From NCBI GenBank assembly GCA_020809705.1, contig CP085827.1, positions 992,001 through 1,056,000 of the forward strand: a stretch of DNA of 64,000 nt, given 5' to 3'. The DNA is from Calonectria ilicicola. Its lineage: Eukaryota; Ascomycota; Sordariomycetes; Hypocreales; Nectriaceae. Of the stretch, positions 59,547 through 64,000 are shown one piece after another (the stretch's first letter is position 1; each line of letters begins with the position of its first letter). The notes beneath the pieces are model-generated. The model searched no databases. It saw nothing but the letters and a program-made list of their open reading frames with translations, and had not been told where the DNA came from. The position numbers and the translations under genes are program-made.

Positions 59547-61824
59547 GCTGTAATCCCCGAGTTCCACTTCATGTGGCACTCGTTTTTCATTACTTATTTT
59601 TTTATTCTTGTTCCATCTCACGCTTGCTGCTCTGGTGGTGCGCCGGGATTGGGGATTGGGGATTGGGGGGAGTGGGAAAAAATGGCCCCTGGATGGGCGG
59701 GATGAGATGGAGACGGCGCGTAATGCAGGTTACGTAGGCGCGCGCACCACGAAAAAAGGCGGGATCTGCTTTGCCGGGTGTATCTGTTCCGTGCTTTTTT
59801 TTTTTGTTTTTGTTTCCGGATGCGTTAGGAGAAAAACAGGAGATTAAAGGAAAGGGGAGGGGGGGAAAGGGCCAATTCAGAACTGGTACATGCGTCGTGA
59901 AGAACGGGTCCCTCTGATGGAGCGGAGAGGAAAGAGAAAAAAAAATACGCCGGTGCATGTCAACCGACCCCAGCCTTTCAGGGTATGAGAATGGCACTGG
60001 ACTGGGGGTGGTCTGTCCTCAGTTTGGGCATCCACCTCGCCCATCTGTCGTCCCGCCGTGGGAGGAGCCGCACAAGCTTAACGGGCTGCAAACAACGTTT
60101 TTTCTTTTTATTTTGAGTGGTTTACCGCCCTACGGATCTGCGCATGCTTTCTTGGCTCTGCCCGGCTTGCCTCCTATCAGGTTATCCTGCGTGTTTCGTC
60201 TCGCCAGCGCGCCGCTGAGGTAATTTAGTCTCATGGAATTGAATGCTACCCAAGACTCGTTTGTGTTCCAATGGGGTCATTTCCCCCGAGCCCTCATTTA
60301 GGCGCTGATGTATGAACCTGGTAGCGAGTGTGAGTGTGAGTGCGTGTGTGCGTATGCTTGTATGCATGTGCGTGAGAGAGAGCACAAGAGTGTGTGTGTG
60401 TGTGCCACACAACCAGCACATAAACGTGTTGTGCATCAACTAACCTCCATACTCTATCTATCCATGTAACTACGTACTGTGTGTTTATGTGGTGTAGTGC
60501 CATCATGAGGCAGGGATAATTATAGCACAACAGCGAGCACAGACTGACAGGCAAGGCCCGAGCCGTGAAACCCGAGCCGAAGTCGGAACACAAGCAAGGG
60601 ATGGCATGGAATGCCGTTTTCGTTATCAATCAGTGTCGAGTAATCAATCGGCCATTTCATTCGCATAACCAGGAATGCCCCGTCTTTAACTGGGGGTGGG
60701 CGTGTGGATTGCGCAGAGAGGAAGGTAAAGAAGTGGAAGTGAGAAAAAAATTTAGTTGCTAGCGCTGCGACTCCATCAAGATCCCCATATTTTTTTCTTC
60801 TTCTCTGCCCGTGACGATGAGGTTTATGCCGCGGCCAGTCGCAAAAAGAACGGGGATAATTGGGAACAAAGCATGGGGGCGCTGGATGGGGGCAATGTCG
60901 GTACGCGACTTGATTTGGTCTAGCATCAACATGCCCGACAGCTTCCTAGTCTGTCGCCATGGAGGGAATAAGTCAATTGTCGACGAGAGAGCAACTGCTG
61001 CATTCGGGACAACAGGGCGCGTACGGCCCCTCTCTGGTCTCGCGTCCCCCCGCTCATATGTGCGTGCAGCAATGACGCATCTGCACCTGGACAGTACACA
61101 CAGACAGTACAGTACACATCGCCCATTCACAGTCTCGCCATTGATTCACGTTGCTGCAATGCGCCTCTTCCTCTCAGGTCCAATCCACTTCACGTACGAT
61201 CGGGATCGCGGAAACAAGCCTTTTTTTTCTCTTTCCAGCCAGGGACCGGCTGCAAGCAGAGCTGATCTGCATGCCCCGCAAAATCAATCACCTCAACACC
61301 ACGAAAGCCAAGGTCCCGCCGTAGCCCAGGTCCCATCCGGCGCTCCCCGATGCGACAACGCCTGGCAAAGCTTCTGGGGTCGTCGCAGACCAGGGATGCC
61401 TGTAAAATGTTTCCAAGGCAAGTCGGTGTGACGCGATTGCTCAGCAATTCCAGCCGTCGCCCGAGCCGAAATATTTGCATCATGACTTCGAAGTCATGAC
61501 ATTTCGCCCAACAGCCACAACATCAATTGAGATCCATTTCCATCATTTAAAATAAAAAAAAATAAACATCTTAAATTGCTTCGTGAACCCGAACAGGGAA
61601 TAAATCATATCTAAAAGTAAAACAAAGAAACACCAAACCAAGTTCCACCATCCTGGTGGCACATGCCGCCAGTTTAAATATACCAAGGATATATGTAAAG
61701 GGTTTCCAAGCGTCAGACCTCTCTTCGTTGCGCAAACCAATCAACTTCTCATGCTTTTTACTCTTCCCCTGTATACATTATACATCCGCCGCTAGATATC
61801 ATGCAAGTCGTCAAATTGTATATT
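59547..61824. other. 2.3 kb region between regulator promoter and sidA 3' end
   Basis: It contains the 5' region of the regulator and the 3' flank of sidA. A TG-rich microsatellite occurs at 60325-60402. AT-rich sequence at about 61540-61640 probably belongs to the sidA 3' flank. The frames seen (for example 60811-61431 +) have no domain and random composition. Confidence 0.5.
60325..60402. repeat. TG-rich microsatellite
   Basis: Interrupted GTGA, GTGC and TG units occur over about 78 bp, roughly 0.8 kb upstream of the regulator start codon. Confidence 0.8.
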
Positions 61825-63562
61825 TTACTGCTTGAAGATGTTGTTGACCATCTCGCCCGATCGGGTAGCAAGAACAGACAGGAGGGTGTCACTCAGCTGT
61901 GATGGGATTGTTAGCACACATCTATTAGAGTTTGCGAGTTTATAGCGTAGAAAACTTACACCGTGAGTTCCCTCGTTGCAGCCCTGCAGCCAGACACCAG
62001 CATCGTCAGCGACGGTGCCGGGGTTGAACTTGACCTTGTAGTCACGCCCGACGGAAAGCTTGCGCTCGCCCTGCTCAGTGTAGACGTTCCATCCGGCAAC
62101 AGGCTTGGTGAATTCGCTGCTGCGGGAGATGGTCTTGGGGAGCATGTTCCAGGTGTCCTTGAGGATGTCGATGTGGGCGGTGCGCTTGTAGCCAGTGGCG
62201 GCGACAACCAGGTCAACCTCAAGGACCTCTTCGTCGGCGGTGTCAATGAAGCCATCGACAGAGAGGTCCTGAACCTTCTGGACGCGGATCTCGAGCTTGT
62301 CACCCTTGTCGTCAACGCTGGCAATCTCGCGGCCAGCTAGGATGCGGTGGGGCCACTTCTTCTCGTCAGTGCCGAGCACGCGCTTCTGCTCGTACTGGTT
62401 CTTGTAGAGGTGTTCAATGAAGTCCAGGCGAACGACACCGTAGTTGGTGGCGCGAACCTCGTGGATGAAGCTCTCGCGGGAGGCGGCGGATCTGGGGTAG
62501 ATCTGGTTGACGAAATCGGGGTCGAAGATACCGTTAACGCTGTAGTTTTGTTAGTATTGACAGCCAACACACAGTTACATATGCTTCTGAAACTTACAAG
62601 GGCGAGTCGTCGCTGGGTCGGAGGAACTCCTGGCGCATAATCATGTATGTCTTGGAGTTGGGGAACTGGTTCTGGACAGTGTTGAAGATCTCGGCAGAGC
62701 TCTGGCCGCCGCCAATGACAGCGACGCGGGGGGCGCTGTTGCCGCTCAGGACCTTGGGAGAGTAGGTGGCGAACTGAGAGGAGTGGAGAACGCGAGGAGA
62801 CTTGAGAGGGAGGCTCTTGGGCATGGAGGCCTGGCCACCAGCGGCAATCATGACATGGCGGGAGCGGATGTTCTGGATCTCTCCAGTCTTTGCGTTGCGG
62901 GCCTGGACGTTGAAAGTCTTGACGGCACCAGCCTCCCTGTCAACGGGGGCAACGGAGAGGACCTCGCTGTTGTATTGGGCAAGGTGGTCGAAGAAGGAGC
63001 TGCACCAGCGGAGGTAGTCCTCAAACTCGGCGCGAGAGGGGAGGAAGGTGTCCAGGTTGGTGAAGTCGATGAGACGGCCGTTGCGGTGGACGTAGTTGAG
63101 GAATGTAAACTCGGAACGGGGGTCGCGGAGGGTAGCCAGATCCTTGATGAAGGAGATCTGCATGTGGGCGCCGGGCAGGAGCATGCCAGGGTGCCAGGCG
63201 AAGGCGGGCTGCTTCTCGAGGAAGAGGACCTTGGGGGGACGGCCATCGGCAGTCAGCTTCTCACCGGCAGCGAGGGCATCGTTCATGGCAATGGCCACGG
63301 CAATGGAAGCGGGGCCGAAGCCGGCGCAGACGAGGTCGAACTCAGAGTCAAGAGGAGAAGCCTCGAGGTACTTTGAGCGCTCATTGTAGACTCTGGCGCC
63401 GTTGGAGGTGCCATTGGAAGAGCCATTGGAGACGGGAGCAGCTGTGGTAGTGCCATTGGAGCCATTGGTGTACTCGGCGACGGACTCAACACCGTTGGAG
63501 CCGTTGGTGAGGATGGGGACCTCCTCGGGGCCGTTAAGGGAAACCTCGCTGTGGGGAGTCAT
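61825..63562 (-). CDS. sidA: L-ornithine N5-monooxygenase (hydroxamate siderophore synthesis)
   Basis: Three exons on the minus strand: 63562-62598, 62539-61960 and 61896-61825. The introns are 58 and 63 bp. The product is 538 residues. The first 65 residues are an Asn/Gly/Ser-rich extension. The FAD motif is [15 protein letters not shown] (about 77-91), with [21 protein letters not shown] and [25 protein letters not shown] characteristic of SidA. The NADPH motif is [14 protein letters not shown] (280-293), and substrate-site segments [19 protein letters not shown] and ATGYKRTAH are present. The end [25 protein letters not shown] supports the last splice. The enzyme converts L-ornithine, NADPH and oxygen to N5-hydroxyornithine, the first committed step of ferrichrome- and fusarinine-type siderophores. 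Its family is induced by low iron. The 3' exon ends early (NNIFKQ), a little shorter than in Aspergillus. Confidence 0.96.
61897..61959 (-). other. In-frame last intron of sidA
   Basis: 63 bp with donor GTAAGT and a CACAG acceptor. Its length is a multiple of three and it has no stop codon in frame, so retention would insert 21 residues inside the conserved GTHG-LSD segment. Removal restores the family sequence, so splicing is taken as the functional form. Confidence 0.8.
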
Positions 63563-64000
63563 GATGGCGACAGAACAAGAGGGGTATCAAGATTGAATGG
63601 GTATAAAAGAGCAGGAGGAAGGAGGAGAAGACAAGCTGACTGTTGAAACTTGAAGCTGTCAAGGTCCGTTGAGAGGAGGTTGAGATATCGTGTAATCCCG
63701 GAGGCTTGGAGTTCACGGAGAGGAAGGGAACGGGAAGGTTTTCTCGGAGGAGGGCAATTAATATAGATGTACCGGGACGGAGGTCACCGGCTGAACGGGC
63801 AATGGATCAAACGACTTGCTTGCTTTTTGCCCCGGGGAGTGGCCAGTTTTTGGACACGGGAAGAAGGTTGCAGCGCCGGAGGGTCGGAGCAGGGTATGTG
63901 TGTGTCGAGGATGAAGCTGGAGAGGGCCGTTCCTGGATGGGGTATGAGGGACAGGTAGGGGGTGTGTCGAAATGGAGGGGAGGGACTCGCACAATTGCGG
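63563..64000. promoter_or_regulatory. sidA upstream region (incomplete)
   Basis: 438 bp of 5' flank, purine-rich on the + strand (CT-rich in the gene's sense). An AT-rich box (AATTAATATAG, 63758-63768) lies about 200 bp before the ATG. I found no full ATCWGATAA site for the iron-responsive GATA repressor. The closest is a lone TGATA core near 63586, so iron control, if present, would need sites further upstream. Confidence 0.45.

Noticed and set aside
1..64000. tRNA, 5S rRNA or CRISPR-like arrays
   Set aside because: I looked for B-box (GGTTCGANTCC) and 5S signatures and for regularly spaced repeats; none was found by eye.

Overview
The window comes from the nuclear genome of a filamentous ascomycete. 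Genes carry short introns (mostly 50-110 bp) with GTRNGT donors, CTAAC/CTGAC branch sites and YAG-type acceptors. Products include a fungal NACHT-ankyrin protein, a Zn(II)2Cys6 regulator, an ornithine N5-monooxygenase, Mediator Med7 and Bye1. Protein style and the long pyrimidine-rich intergenic regions suit Sordariomycetes, most likely Hypocreales. That placement is inference; no marker fixes a genus.

Left part (1-20.3 kb), gene-poor. A 5'-truncated NACHT-ankyrin gene (1-3299, +) is followed by 3.2 kb with nothing convincing. Then come a four-exon Golgi/ER-type membrane protein with a DxD-like motif (6495-8180, -), a secreted Thr/Val-rich protein (11094-12410, -), a LAMTOR1/Meh1-like lipidated adaptor of the TORC1-Ragulator/EGO system (13555-14115, +), and a small CxxC protein (19989-20321, -). 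The last two converge across an unusually long 5.9 kb gap.

Middle (20.3-34.3 kb). About 14 kb holds no credible protein-coding gene. It is full of pyrimidine tracts and micro- and minisatellites, lies between divergent genes, and is GC-rich rather than RIP-like.

Right half (34.3-50.8 kb), dense housekeeping genes: an F-box protein, a ZNF830/CCDC16-like zinc finger, Med7, a 55-residue Cys-rich protein ending in a CaaX box (with a predicted 5'-UTR intron), Bye1 (PHD-TFIIS-SPOC), proteasome subunit alpha-4/Pre9, a PAP2 lipid phosphatase and a WW-FF splicing factor (Urn1/Dre4-like). Transcription, splicing and proteolysis functions dominate.

Right end (50.9-63.6 kb), four genes all on the minus strand: an anion:cation symporter-type MFS transporter, a Nudix-eIF2B-like fusion, a Zn(II)2Cys6 regulator and the siderophore enzyme SidA. 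Hydroxamate siderophore synthesis starts with SidA, so partner genes may lie beyond base 64000. Whether the other three belong to the same pathway is not shown by the sequence.

Intron-exon models were built by eye from reading frames and splice consensus. All frames join without stops, but transcript starts and ends are unknown.
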